DNA of 64,000 bases from an uncultured Psychrobacter sp. (lineage in GTDB: Bacteria > Pseudomonadota > Gammaproteobacteria > Pseudomonadales > Moraxellaceae): NCBI GenBank assembly GCA_947501045.1, contig CANMUI010000008.1, forward strand, positions 72,558-136,557, given 5' to 3'. The position numbers and the translations under genes were made by a program. The notes under the pieces were generated by a model. It saw nothing but the letters and a program-made list of their open reading frames with translations. It had not been told where the DNA came from and did no database searches. Positions 1 through 9,033 of this stretch are shown here, piece by piece (the first letter of the stretch is position 1; every line of letters starts with the position of its first letter).

Positions 1-479
1 AACACCGTTTGTTTGTGCCACGGTATCAAGCGCTCTTCATTATCTAGACTATTTAAAGTCGCTGTTACACGCATAATGTCATGAGCGCCAGTTTCAAACA
101 TCTCAGAGATGTCACCTAAGTATTCATCCTGCTCGTTTAAAACTTGCAGACCAACTAAATCTGACCAGTAGAACTCGTCTTCATCAGCCGCAGGTAAGGA
201 ATCCTTCGCCACCCAAATAGTGACACCATTCATAGTCTCAGCAACATTACGGTCAGGTATTTGCTCAAACTGAGCCACAAGTCCTGAACCTTGCTCTCGC
301 CAAGCCGTTACAGTTAGAGGCTTCATACCAGTAGCTGTCTTCATCCACCACGGCTGCATAGCAAATATTGACTCTCTATCATCAGTATCGCTGAACACCC
401 ACAGCCAACCTTTGATACCGTAAGGTTTCTTAAGCTGACCGATTTTCATAAGGGTATTAACATCTGGAGTAGAGGACAT
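1..479 (-). CDS. rimM: Ribosome maturation factor RimM (3' end cut by window edge)
   Basis: RimM binds ribosomal protein S19 and helps mature the 30S head and process 16S rRNA. Reading the minus strand gives an uninterrupted frame that starts MSSTPDVNTLMKIGQLKKPY and runs out of the window at base 1. It carries the N-terminal RimM barrel (KPYGIKGWLWVFS), the EFYWSDLVGLQV segment that opens the C-terminal PRC barrel, and a GAHDIM motif. An in-frame ATG at 497 would add six residues; 479 is preferred because the shorter form fits the family start, though no strong ribosome binding site decides it. It lies 165 bases behind rpsP on the same strand, the usual rpsP-rimM-trmD-rplS order. The last residues are missing. 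Confidence 0.93.
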   Translation of the reverse strand, partial: MSSTPDVNTLMKIGQLKKPYGIKGWLWVFSDTDDRESIFAMQPWWMKTATGMKPLTVTAWREQGSGLVAQFEQIPDRNVAETMNGVTIWVAKDSLPAADEDEFYWSDLVGLQVLNEQDEYLGDISEMFETGAHDIMRVTATLNSLDNEERLIPWHKQTV

Positions 480-644
480 AACAGCTAGCCTAGCCATATA
501 AAAATAGTAGATAAAAGCAACAGATAAACAATATAAAACGGCAAAACCGACAAAAAACGTATGCCAGCTACACTAGCTACGCTATAACCTGTCAAGCCAG
601 TTGACTGATGTAAAATATACATTAGTCATAAACAGCGACAATAC

Positions 645-914
645 TTAAGCAGTTGCTTCAGTGCTAGTCGCAGCTTTGTTGTACGCTTTTGCTAATGAAG
701 CAACACGCTCTGAAGGCTGTGCACCTTTTTCGATCCACGCATTGTACGCATCCATATTTAAACGTACTGCTTCTTCTGAATCTTTTGCAAGCGGGTTAAA
801 AAAGCCGATATTTTCAATGTAACGACCATCACGCGCGCGGCGCTGATCAGCAACAACTACTTGATAAAATGGGCGTTTCTTGGCACCGCCCCGTGCTAAA
901 CGAATAACAACCAT
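645..914 (-). CDS. rpsP: 30S ribosomal protein S16
   Basis: Small ribosomal subunit protein bS16, needed for 30S assembly. The 89-residue product begins MVVIRLARGGAKKRPFYQVV, the classic S16 opening, followed by the conserved R-A-R-D-G-R-Y-I-E and G-F-F-N-P motifs; length is typical (about 80-90). The start is an ATG with a purine-rich GAAGAGAG site upstream. It is the first gene of the minus-strand operon continuing into rimM, and a promoter with an extended -10 lies about 40 bases upstream. The identification is secure. Confidence 0.98.
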   Translation of the reverse strand: MVVIRLARGGAKKRPFYQVVVADQRRARDGRYIENIGFFNPLAKDSEEAVRLNMDAYNAWIEKGAQPSERVASLAKAYNKAATSTEATA

Positions 915-953
915 GTAAATTCTCTCTTCCGCAGGTATACCAAAAAGGGCATA

Positions 954-982
954 ATTATACCATAGTCTTGTTTTATTGAAAA
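954..982 (-). promoter_or_regulatory. Candidate sigma-70 promoter of rpsP-rimM
   Basis: On the minus strand, a perfect TATAAT (954-959) preceded by an extended -10 TGG lies 17 bases from a weak -35 TTTTCA (977-982). It is about 40 bases ahead of the rpsP ATG. This is read by eye; no transcript data were available. Confidence 0.5.
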
Positions 983-1188
983 CATAATCTGTGTTTATTT
1001 TATGGTATGGGTCAAAATACTCTTATATGATAAAAATCAAGAAACTAATAGCCATAATGAAAATGCCTTTAATTATTATGAATAGGGTTATTAGCTATAA
1101 AGTATAGCTGTGCTCGTAGTACCATGGATGGTATTGCACTATACTTTACGATACTTTTGACTTTACGATATTTCTGCCAGAGTTTGTT

Positions 1189-2667
1189 ATGATTATTCCT
1201 ACGTCGCGCCTACGTCGCAAAGGGCTTATACGACCCTACTCTAATAGTTGGTTGACCACTTTGGTTGTCGCCTTTATTGTCATCATTAGTGTCAGTTTAT
1301 CAATCTGGTTTTTCTGGCGCAGCCTTTACTTACCGGAGCTCAAAAACCACGCGCGCTACCTAACCAGTGAGCTTCGCTTGATGAACAGTGTCAAAGAAGA
1401 CTGGAGTGATAATCCAAAAGTACAGCAGTGGCTTTATCGAAACTCTCATGTGGTCATGGTTGACAATCCTAGTGATTTTCCACGAATTGAGGACAAGGTT
1501 TTCGTGGGTATCTTTACCGATGTATTGCAGCAAGAGATTAGTGCGCAGTTAGGTCGTCCTGTCGAAGTTTATTTTAAATTCAAACCGACCCCGCAGCTGT
1601 GGGTACAAGATAGCCGTAATAAAAATTTCTGGATTCGCGAGCCGGTTATTTATTATTCGCAGTACAGTCCGACATTATTGGTGCTGTTTTTATTGGGGAT
1701 ACCGATCTTGACGCTGCTGACAATCATTTTACTTGTGCAGCAGCTAAATCGTCCTTTGCGTCATCTGCAGCGCGCCGCGACCAATTATATTGGTCTTGGT
1801 CATGCAACCACCTTGCCTACGCGCTCAGGCCCTACTGAGATACGTCAAGTCAACTTAGCTTTCAATCAACTCTTTACCACCCTTAATCAAGCACAAAAAG
1901 AGCGTACCATCATGCTTGCGGGTATCTCACACGACCTAAGAACGCCGCTTACTCGTATGCGTTTGACCGCTGAGATGCTACCTGATGAGTTTTTCCGGGA
2001 AGGCCTTATTTATGACATTGAAGATATGGATGCTATCTTGGAGCAATTTATCTCGTTTATGAAAGATGGTTCAGATGAACCAGTACGTTTGACTGATTTG
2101 GATGCTATTATCAACGAGATTATAGTACAGTTTGCACCGATGAAATTTATCTATCAATCCGAAGGTTATCAAGCCGTACCTCTACGTCCGTTATCAATCA
2201 AACGCTTGATTATTAATCTAGTGAATAATGCTAGTCGCTACGGTAAACCGCCAATCTATATATCAGTAACTATCGTTCCGACATTTTCAGAAATAGAAGG
2301 CGCTGATGTCAGCGAAGTGGTGAGCGAAAATGAAGTCAATAAGGAGGCGCAAGAGCAGCTTATGATATGTGTGCGCGACTGCGGGACAGGAGTGGCTGAA
2401 GATCAGCTAGAACGTATCATGCAGCCTTTTGAGCGTGGTGAAACGGCGCGTACTACTCAAGGAAGTGGGCTTGGTCTGGCTATAGTTAGTCGCATTGCTC
2501 GTCTTCACCACGGCACTGTTGAAGCTATCAATCATCCCGAGGGTGGGCTACAAGTCTGTGTCCGGATTCCTCTACTCTCCAAAGTTGCAGGTTTGGAGAC
2601 TAAAACTAGCGCTGATGAATTACCTTTAACGAACAACGTTGTTACTGCTGAGCACCTGCAAAAATAG
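1189..2667 (+). CDS. EnvZ-like sensor histidine kinase
   Basis: Inner-membrane histidine kinase of 492 residues. It has one transmembrane helix at about 21-45, a periplasmic domain, a second helix at about 161-184, a HAMP linker, a dimerisation box with the phospho-acceptor His248 in GISHDLRTPLTRMRL (the EnvZ signature), and an ATPase domain with N-box NLVNNASRYG and G-boxes (DCGTG, GSGLGLAIV). A glutamate-rich insert interrupts the ATPase domain at about 365-390. EnvZ normally sits directly behind ompR, but here the neighbour is divergent rpsP and no regulator adjoins it, so the partner must be encoded elsewhere. The ATG lacks a clear ribosome binding site. Family assignment is firm; EnvZ orthology is likely but unproven. 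Confidence 0.85.
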   Translation: MIIPTSRLRRKGLIRPYSNSWLTTLVVAFIVIISVSLSIWFFWRSLYLPELKNHARYLTSELRLMNSVKEDWSDNPKVQQWLYRNSHVVMVDNPSDFPRIEDKVFVGIFTDVLQQEISAQLGRPVEVYFKFKPTPQLWVQDSRNKNFWIREPVIYYSQYSPTLLVLFLLGIPILTLLTIILLVQQLNRPLRHLQRAATNYIGLGHATTLPTRSGPTEIRQVNLAFNQLFTTLNQAQKERTIMLAGISHDLRTPLTRMRLTAEMLPDEFFREGLIYDIEDMDAILEQFISFMKDGSDEPVRLTDLDAIINEIIVQFAPMKFIYQSEGYQAVPLRPLSIKRLIINLVNNASRYGKPPIYISVTIVPTFSEIEGADVSEVVSENEVNKEAQEQLMICVRDCGTGVAEDQLERIMQPFERGETARTTQGSGLGLAIVSRIARLHHGTVEAINHPEGGLQVCVRIPLLSKVAGLETKTSADELPLTNNVVTAEHLQK

Positions 2668-2703
2668 TACCTGAACCGTGCTTAAAAAATTGTCTTAATT
2701 GCC

Positions 2704-2883
2704 TCACTCTTTGGTACCGATCAGCGGTGGTATATATTTAGCACTATTGGTAAATGAAGTAGGCTGCGTCAGCTCAGTTTGAGCTTGTTGCACAGTCTTT
2801 GTAGGAGCTGGCTTCTGTATAAACAGATAATAACCGAGCAACATGGCATTTAATAGCACCAAGCCACCAAATAAATAAGGCAT
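2704..2883 (-). CDS. Small single-span membrane protein (59 aa), unknown function
   Basis: A short frame with strong translation signals: AAGAGGAGAG lies just ahead of the ATG at 2883. The product starts MPYLFGGLVLLNAMLLGYYL, giving one hydrophobic helix at about residues 3-22, then a Lys/Thr/Gln-rich tail ending PPLIGTKE. It begins 75 bases behind bfmS on the same strand, so it may be the last gene of the bfm unit, and it converges with the EnvZ-like gene. I do not recognise a family. Support comes from the ribosome binding site, the membrane-helix composition and the placement; a role with BfmS is only inferred. Confidence 0.6.
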   Translation of the reverse strand: MPYLFGGLVLLNAMLLGYYLFIQKPAPTKTVQQAQTELTQPTSFTNSAKYIPPLIGTKE

Positions 2884-2958
2884 TTTCTCTCTCCTCTTAA
2901 AGGTCTAATACCAAACCGCAATAGTACCATTATCGACGACTAAATTATAGAATACTAT

Positions 2959-4647
2959 TTAGCTATCACCAAAACTACGTTCACTCTTTTCTTGAGTCAA
3001 TTGGTCAGCTGAGATAGTCTGGGTTAATGGTTTAACTGGCCAAGTCATGACGAACCTAGCCCCGCCAAGCTTGGGGCTTTCATCAACTTTCATACTGCCA
3101 TTAAACCAAAAGGCAATACGGGAGACAATAGACAACCCCAGTCCATAGCCGCCTGAAGCCCTGGTACGACTGTCATCCAAACGCGAAAAGGGAATAAACA
3201 CTTTTTCACGATCAGCCTCTGGAATACCATGACCATCATCCTCAACACTAACAAAAGCGTTGCCCTTATTGACCCCAGCACTGATGACAATCGTAGTTTC
3301 CGCATAACGTAATGCATTACCTGCAAGGTTTTGAATGACGCGGTGCAGGTAACGTTGATCCGCTATGGCTGTGGTTTTGCTGCTAGGTAATTGACCAACG
3401 ATCTCAATTGGTTTGCCCAAAGCATTGGTTTCGCGTACAACTTGTTCAATTAAGGCTTTGAGGTTTACCGGTTCAAGGTCCAACTTAGGCGACCCTTCCT
3501 CAAGCTTAGCATAAGTCAACATCTCATCAATCAAGCCATTGAGTGATTCGATATCTTCGTCAATATAATCGCGCTGCATGTGCCGCGAGTCCTCATCATC
3601 AGTATCTGCCAGCATATCTACAGCAAAGCGAATACGCGCAACTGGTGTCCGTAGCTCATGTGATACCGCTCGAGTCAGCTCACGTTGTGATTCAATAAGA
3701 CGCTTAATATGTTCAGTCATAGCGTTAAATGTCGCCGATAGCCGCGCTATCTCATCCTGCCCTATGACCTGTACTTGAATATCTAGGTTACCTTGGCTGA
3801 CCTCATTTACCCCAACTTGGATCAGCTGCAGTTTACGCTCAAGTGGGAAAATCAGTGCATAAACGCCTAAACTAATCAAGAACATGCTGATCAGTACCAT
3901 GCTAATAATAAGATTTAATGGAAACCAATTAAATAAAGAAACCGGCCCCATGACGATAGACATATCGTTGATCTCAGAAGGTATAATGACCTTAATAGCG
4001 CTATTGCTTTGGCTGGTACTACTGTCTTGAAACAAGATGACCACTTCATCTCGGCGCAAACGAGCCATTTGATCACTATCTAATCCTAGGGCATTTACAC
4101 CCTTAAGCTCTAGTGGAAAATAGAACTTCTCCGATAACTCTTTTAAGCGCGCGCGCTTTGCTGCTAGCGTTGTGTAGTAGGATAGATCATCTAACAAAAA
4201 TACAGCTATCGCACGTACTTGCTGCTCTGTCACTTGCGATATCCTGACAGTCAACACATCCTCACTGTCCGGTAGCCGATGATAAACATCAGCATGAGTA
4301 GGTTGATCAACATAGCGTACTACCGTATCACCGTTATCAAGACGGCGTAGCTCGCTGGAGCTAAAATCAACGCTATTAAGCGGAACGATACGAAACGTCG
4401 AACCAAATAAGCTACTAGCATCTGACAACCAATACTCACGTTGAATCTCACTTTCTTGACGTCCAACGCCTTGACTAATTAAATAAAAAGCACCAGTCGC
4501 CATGTTCTCACGGTAAGACTGGACACGCTCCTTATTAATGGTATCCATTAATAACTGCGCAAACAAGGCTACACATAAGCAAACTATTAATAGTCCAGCA
4601 TAAATTCGAACAAAAATACTGTGCTTTAGAGAAGAAACTAATGACAT
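2959..4647 (-). CDS. bfmS: BfmS-type (RstB-like) sensor histidine kinase
   Basis: Sensor kinase of the BfmRS envelope-stress system. About 562 residues from the ATG at 4647; a TTG at 4662 would add five. The protein shows an N-terminal helix (SIFVRIYAGLLIVCLCVALF), a large periplasmic domain, a second helix around 240-265, a HAMP region, the phospho-acceptor His330 in SHELRTPVARIRF, and ATPase boxes NLAGNALRYA, DDGHGI and GYGLGLSIV. It follows bfmR on the same strand but across 325 bases that contain a hairpin terminator, so it may have its own promoter. Family knowledge: in Acinetobacter this pair controls capsule, biofilm and envelope genes. The phosphotransfer residues are intact. Confidence 0.88.
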   Translation of the reverse strand: MSLVSSLKHSIFVRIYAGLLIVCLCVALFAQLLMDTINKERVQSYRENMATGAFYLISQGVGRQESEIQREYWLSDASSLFGSTFRIVPLNSVDFSSSELRRLDNGDTVVRYVDQPTHADVYHRLPDSEDVLTVRISQVTEQQVRAIAVFLLDDLSYYTTLAAKRARLKELSEKFYFPLELKGVNALGLDSDQMARLRRDEVVILFQDSSTSQSNSAIKVIIPSEINDMSIVMGPVSLFNWFPLNLIISMVLISMFLISLGVYALIFPLERKLQLIQVGVNEVSQGNLDIQVQVIGQDEIARLSATFNAMTEHIKRLIESQRELTRAVSHELRTPVARIRFAVDMLADTDDEDSRHMQRDYIDEDIESLNGLIDEMLTYAKLEEGSPKLDLEPVNLKALIEQVVRETNALGKPIEIVGQLPSSKTTAIADQRYLHRVIQNLAGNALRYAETTIVISAGVNKGNAFVSVEDDGHGIPEADREKVFIPFSRLDDSRTRASGGYGLGLSIVSRIAFWFNGSMKVDESPKLGGARFVMTWPVKPLTQTISADQLTQEKSERSFGDS

Positions 4648-4662
4648 ACGTGTCGTGACCAA

Positions 4663-4972
4663 ACTATTAAGTGATAATTATGAATGTCATTTGTTTAGTA
4701 AAAGACATTTAATCCGTTGAGTGGAAAAATATTTTTATAAGGAGCTACTACAGTCAATCCGTTACACTCACATAGATAATGTATAACATATGTATACATT
4801 CTAGACATATAACGTAAATATTACAATTTATTAATGATGCAAAGCATAGATTAAAATTAAAGCTTAAAATAAGCTCATAAAAAAACCAGTATGACACTGG
4901 TTCTTTTATTTTGGTTTACTATTATGTATGTATATTAAACACTATAGGTGTCAGATTGCTGATAAACTGATA
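4663..4972. other. bfmR-bfmS intergenic region
   Basis: A 310-base AT-rich stretch without a convincing gene. It contains the hairpin terminator at 4881-4906 close to the end of bfmR and must hold whatever promoter serves bfmS. Short frames on the plus strand that run into bfmR are antisense shadows. Confidence 0.6.
4881..4906 (-). terminator. Bidirectional intrinsic terminator behind bfmR
   Basis: A perfect 7-base inverted repeat, AACCAGT-ATGAC-ACTGGTT at 4884-4902, is followed by a T run when read on the minus strand (seven T) and by TCTTTTATTTT on the plus strand. It lies about 70 bases behind the bfmR stop and would stop or attenuate transcription before bfmS. Confidence 0.7.
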
Positions 4973-5683
4973 TTAATTACCCTCTTTAACAAAGAGATAA
5001 CCTTTACTACGTACTGTTTTGATACGTTTTGGATTTTCTGGATCGTCACCGATTTTGGGACGAATACGAGAAATACGCACGTCGATAGAACGATCTTGAC
5101 CATCGTATTCTATACCGCGCAGACGCTCAAAGATATCTTCACGTGATAAGATTCGACCCGCATTAGAAGCCAGTAACCACAATAGATCGTATTCAGCACT
5201 AGTAAAATCAACTAGCTCATCGCTAAGGGTCACTGAACGACCACCATTATCAATGACCAATTCACCAAACTCTAAACGCTGTGGCACATCTTCAGAAGGA
5301 GCATTTTCCGAACGACGCAGCAACGCACGAATACGAGCAAGTAATACGCGCGGCTGAGCAGGCTTGGCGACATAATCATCAGCACCCATCTCAAGACCGA
5401 GTACCTGATCCATATCTTCAGTACGTGCAGTCAACATTAAAATTGGGTTTTGATAATGTGGACGCACCTCACGACATACGGTTAAACCATCGCTACCAGG
5501 GAGCATAACATCTAACACTACCATATCTGGCTGCTCATTAACGATACGACGAATAGCACGATTGCCATCTGTTTCGATCGCAACTTCTAAACCATTCTTG
5601 ACCAAATAATCTTGGGTCAACATAGCTAAACGCTCATCATCTTCAACGATCAAAATTCGTGGGGTATTGTCTTCTTCAGTCAT
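4973..5683 (-). CDS. bfmR: BfmR-type response regulator (OmpR family)
   Basis: DNA-binding response regulator of 236 residues. The receiver domain (about 8-120) has the acidic pair D15/D16, phospho-acceptor D58 in VVLDVMLPGSDG, T/S in MLTART and K in YVAKPAQ. An OmpR-type winged helix follows (SAEYDLLWLLASNAGRILSR, then DVRISRIRPKIGDDPENPK and a KGYLF end). It closely resembles Acinetobacter BfmR as I know it, including D58. The start at 5683 is chosen because AGAGGA precedes it; the frame is open 50 codons further upstream but that stretch is not conserved-looking. It forms a pair with the kinase gene that follows on the same strand. Confidence 0.92.
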   Translation of the reverse strand: MTEEDNTPRILIVEDDERLAMLTQDYLVKNGLEVAIETDGNRAIRRIVNEQPDMVVLDVMLPGSDGLTVCREVRPHYQNPILMLTARTEDMDQVLGLEMGADDYVAKPAQPRVLLARIRALLRRSENAPSEDVPQRLEFGELVIDNGGRSVTLSDELVDFTSAEYDLLWLLASNAGRILSREDIFERLRGIEYDGQDRSIDVRISRIRPKIGDDPENPKRIKTVRSKGYLFVKEGN

Positions 5684-6070
5684 TGTTATATCCTCTAAAG
5701 TAGGAAAATTAGAAATAGGGAATGTAGTACCATAAAATGGAACAATAGGTGTCAATTTAAATAATGCAAAGTGGTGACACAGTATACTATCAAATGTATG
5801 GCTTTCTATACTATAGCTTATTGTCGTTAACAAAACCTATAAACAACATATCTCAATGCTTTAGTAAAAGTCCAAAAATAATACTATTTCCTCCATTAGA
5901 ACAATAATTAATATCATTGGCAGTAATCACAATGACTAAAGCTTATAAAAGCCATAACTACCTTAAAACTATTGGCAATAGCCTTTGAATAAATACACTC
6001 TCAAAGTATCTAAAATATATGATGATGACTAGATATTTAATAAACAAATAAGATATTAACAGACTTCTTT
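5684..6070. other. Intergenic region upstream of bfmR
   Basis: About 390 AT-rich bases between bfmR and the atp terminator. It should hold the bfmR promoter; a TTGACA occurs on the minus strand about 75 bases ahead of the ATG, but no well-spaced -10 partners it. No gene or further structure is supported. Confidence 0.5.
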
Positions 6071-6072
6071 AA

Positions 6073-6100
6073 CAAAAAAAACAGCCCTTAGTGGACTGTT
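6073..6100 (-). terminator. Intrinsic terminator of the atp operon
   Basis: On the minus strand AACAGTCC-ACTAA-GGGCTGTT forms an 8-base-pair stem (one G-T pair) followed directly by eight T. It lies about 35 bases behind the atpC stop. Confidence 0.85.
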
Positions 6101-6136
6101 TATATATATAAAATAACAATAATCTATCCATTGTAG

Positions 6137-6553
6137 TTAGACACGGTTCTTATACTTACGAATAGTTTGTAGCTGTGCTACTGATTCTGCTAGTGAAGCT
6201 AAAGCAGCGTTAGTTTGTAAAGTATCAGACTGGTTGACGAGCATCTGTTCAGCTTGTCTACGAGCTTCAACAATTTTACTCTCATCAAGGTTGTTAGCAC
6301 GCATGGCAGTATCTGCTAATACGGTTACCATCTTCGGTTGTACTTCTAGTACGCCACCCGATACATAAATCACTTCCTCTTGACCATCTGGTGTTTGCAC
6401 CCGCATCGGACCGGGTTTTAGCAAAGTAATAAGCGGGGTATGGCCAGGTAGTATGCCTACCTCACCTTCACTACCACTGGCGATTAACATACTAATCTCG
6501 CCTGAATATAACTCTTCACGAGCGCTTACGACGCGGCATTGTAATGTTGCCAT
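6137..6553 (-). CDS. atpC: ATP synthase F1 subunit epsilon
   Basis: Epsilon subunit of the F1 sector, linking gamma to the c-ring and inhibiting ATP hydrolysis. The 138-residue product begins MATLQCRVVSAREELYSGE and carries the beta-sandwich motif GEVGILPGHTPLIT and a C-terminal helical pair. An ATG two codons upstream sits immediately against AAGGA, so the ATG at 6553, seven bases from it, is the better start. It is the last gene of the operon, with an intrinsic terminator just behind. Confidence 0.97.
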   Translation of the reverse strand: MATLQCRVVSAREELYSGEISMLIASGSEGEVGILPGHTPLITLLKPGPMRVQTPDGQEEVIYVSGGVLEVQPKMVTVLADTAMRANNLDESKIVEARRQAEQMLVNQSDTLQTNAALASLAESVAQLQTIRKYKNRV

Positions 6554-6664
6554 ACTCATTCCTTATTCTAAAAACCGCTGTAAATACTGCGAGGCGCTGG
6601 ATATTGATAGGTAAATTTGATAGCAATTAAAGAGATACTATTCTAATTGCTACCTAAAAATAAC

Positions 6665-8098
6665 TTACGCTGCAGTAGACTTCATTTTTTCTGCTTTAGC
6701 GACAACCTCATCGATACCACCAGCCATATAAAATGCCTGTTCTGGAAGGTCATCATACTCACCAGCGATAATAGCTTTAAAGCTTGCAATCGTATCACGT
6801 AGGGTAACGTATTTACCTGGTGCACCAGTGAATACTTCGGCTACGTGGAATGGCTGCGATAAGAAGCGCTGGATCTTACGTGCGCGATAAACGACTAGTT
6901 TATCTTCTTCTGATAGCTCATCCATACCCAAAATAGCGATAATGTCTTTTAGCTCTTTATAGCGCTGCAGTACTTCTTGTACACCACGAGCAACGTTATA
7001 GTGTTCTTCGCCGATGACTTGTGGATCTAGCTGACGCGAAGTGGAGTCTAGTGGGTCAACGGCAGGATAGATACCTTGTGAAGCAATATCACGACTTAGT
7101 ACGACTGTCGCATCCAAGTGAGCAAACGTCGTTGCTGGCGATGGATCGGTCAAGTCATCCGCTGGTACATATACTGCTTGTACTGAGGTGATTGAACCGG
7201 ACTGAGTTGAGGTAATACGCTCTTGAAGCATACCCATCTCTTCTGCTAGAGTTGGCTGATAACCAACCGCTGATGGCATACGACCCAGTAGTGCTGATAC
7301 TTCAGTACCGGCAAGCGTATAGCGATAGATATTGTCAACGAATAATAATACATCGCGACCTTTACCAGTAGCAGGATCTTTAGTATCGCGGAAGTATTCA
7401 GCCATAGTCAGACCCGATAGAGCAACACGTAGACGGTTACCTGGTGGCTCATTCATCTGGCCATATACCATAGCCACTTTAGATTTGCTAAAGTCTTCAG
7501 TATTGACAACGCCAGCTTCTTGCATTTCGTGATAGAAGTCATTACCTTCACGAGTACGCTCACCAACGCCTGCAAATACTGATAAACCTTCGTGTTTCAA
7601 AGCGATGTTATTGATCAATTCCATCATATTGACAGTTTTGCCAACCCCTGCACCGCCAAATAGTCCAACTTTACCACCTTTGGCAAAGGGACAAAGTAGA
7701 TCAATAACTTTAATACCAGTTTCTAACAGCTCAGTGCTGTTGGACTGATCCGCATAGCTTGGGGCTTCACGGTGGATTGACCATTTCTCATCCGCCTGTA
7801 CTGGACCTTCTTCATCAATAGGACGACCAAGAACATCCATAATACGGCCAAGCGTACCAATACCTACAGGTACAGAAATAGGCGCACCAGTATTGGTTAC
7901 AGGAAGGTTACGCTTTAGACCTTCAGTTGAACCCATAGCGATAGTACGTACAATACCATCGCCTAACTGTTGCTGTACTTCTAAAGTAGTTTCAGTGCCA
8001 TCTACTTGCAAGGCATCATAAATTTGAGGAACTTCGTTACGGTTAAACTCAACGTCAAGAACCGCACCAATAATTTGTACTATACGACCGCTACTCAT
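6665..8098 (-). CDS. atpD: ATP synthase F1 subunit beta
   Basis: Catalytic beta subunit of F1. 477 residues. The Walker A P-loop GLFGGAGVGKTV, the catalytic glutamate in GVGERTREGND, Walker B LLFVDNIYRY and the DELSEEDK (DELSEED) lever that pushes gamma are all present, followed by the C-terminal helical domain. The DNIYR motif has Tyr where many proteins have Phe. It sits between atpG and atpC in the usual order with short gaps. Cytoplasmic face of the inner membrane. Confidence 0.99.
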   Translation of the reverse strand: MSSGRIVQIIGAVLDVEFNRNEVPQIYDALQVDGTETTLEVQQQLGDGIVRTIAMGSTEGLKRNLPVTNTGAPISVPVGIGTLGRIMDVLGRPIDEEGPVQADEKWSIHREAPSYADQSNSTELLETGIKVIDLLCPFAKGGKVGLFGGAGVGKTVNMMELINNIALKHEGLSVFAGVGERTREGNDFYHEMQEAGVVNTEDFSKSKVAMVYGQMNEPPGNRLRVALSGLTMAEYFRDTKDPATGKGRDVLLFVDNIYRYTLAGTEVSALLGRMPSAVGYQPTLAEEMGMLQERITSTQSGSITSVQAVYVPADDLTDPSPATTFAHLDATVVLSRDIASQGIYPAVDPLDSTSRQLDPQVIGEEHYNVARGVQEVLQRYKELKDIIAILGMDELSEEDKLVVYRARKIQRFLSQPFHVAEVFTGAPGKYVTLRDTIASFKAIIAGEYDDLPEQAFYMAGGIDEVVAKAEKMKSTAA

Positions 8099-8151
8099 TG
8101 CGTTCTCCTTGAGATTCTATACTCTATATTTGTATATAAGGGGGATGTCAA

Positions 8152-9033
8152 TTATGAAACAGCTGCAGCGCCGCCGACGATTTCCGAGATTTCTCGAGTA
8201 ATCGCCGCTTGACGCAACTTATTATAAACCAGCTGTAAATCATTAATTAGATCACCAGCATTGTCTGTTGCCGCTTTCATAGCGACCATACGTGATGACT
8301 GCTCAGAAGCGATATTTTCCATAACAGCTTGATAAACAATCGACTCGATATAACGTCCAAGTAGTTCATCAATTAAGGTCTTGATATCAGGCTCATAGAT
8401 ATAATCCCAGCTAAGCTCCGTCTGCATACCGCTATCTTCTTCACCAAACGATCCTTCTGGTAGAGGTACCAGCTGATTAATCGTTGGTTTTTGAGTCATC
8501 GCGTTAACGAACTTATTATAAACAACATAGATGCGATCCAACTTACCATTAGTATAGTCATCTAACATGGCTTGCACGGGTGAATTTAGTTGCTCAAATG
8601 TTGGTTTATCACCATAGTCAGTTACAGCGGAGGTTACTTTACCGCCAAAATTTTTAAAGAAGCTAACTCCTTTGGCACCGATAACAGCAAACTCAGTTTT
8701 TACCGACTGGTTTTGATATTCTTGAATATTTTTAGATAACGCTTTAAACAAGTTAATATTTAAGCCACCTGCTAAGCCACGATCCGAGGTAATAACGATA
8801 TAACCTACAGTATTGACAGAACGCGATACCATGTACGGATGTTTGTAATCTGATGAGGCATTTACGAGATGTGATATTACCCGGCGCATACTATCAGCGT
8901 AGGGACGACCCACGTCCATGCGTTCTTGTGCACGGCGCATTTTACTTGCAGCAACCATTTGCATGGCGCGAGTAATTTTTTGGGTACTTTTAATACTGGT
9001 GACTTTGGCACGTATTTCTTTTAAGCTTGCCAT
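8152..9033 (-). CDS. atpG: ATP synthase F1 subunit gamma
   Basis: Central rotor shaft of F1. 293 residues beginning MASLKEIRAKVTSIKSTQKI and ending with the conserved helix NKLRQAAITREISEIVGGAA, the two coiled-coil ends that form the shaft. The middle ITSDRGLAGGLN motif is typical. It is preceded by an unusually long 352-base gap from atpA, so its translation is unlikely to be coupled to atpA. Length and motifs are normal. Confidence 0.98.
   Translation of the reverse strand: MASLKEIRAKVTSIKSTQKITRAMQMVAASKMRRAQERMDVGRPYADSMRRVISHLVNASSDYKHPYMVSRSVNTVGYIVITSDRGLAGGLNINLFKALSKNIQEYQNQSVKTEFAVIGAKGVSFFKNFGGKVTSAVTDYGDKPTFEQLNSPVQAMLDDYTNGKLDRIYVVYNKFVNAMTQKPTINQLVPLPEGSFGEEDSGMQTELSWDYIYEPDIKTLIDELLGRYIESIVYQAVMENIASEQSSRMVAMKAATDNAGDLINDLQLVYNKLRQAAITREISEIVGGAAAVS

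Noticed and set aside
5281..5508. 75-codon frame antisense to bfmR
   Set aside because: Mirror frame of a strongly conserved gene, no translation signal.
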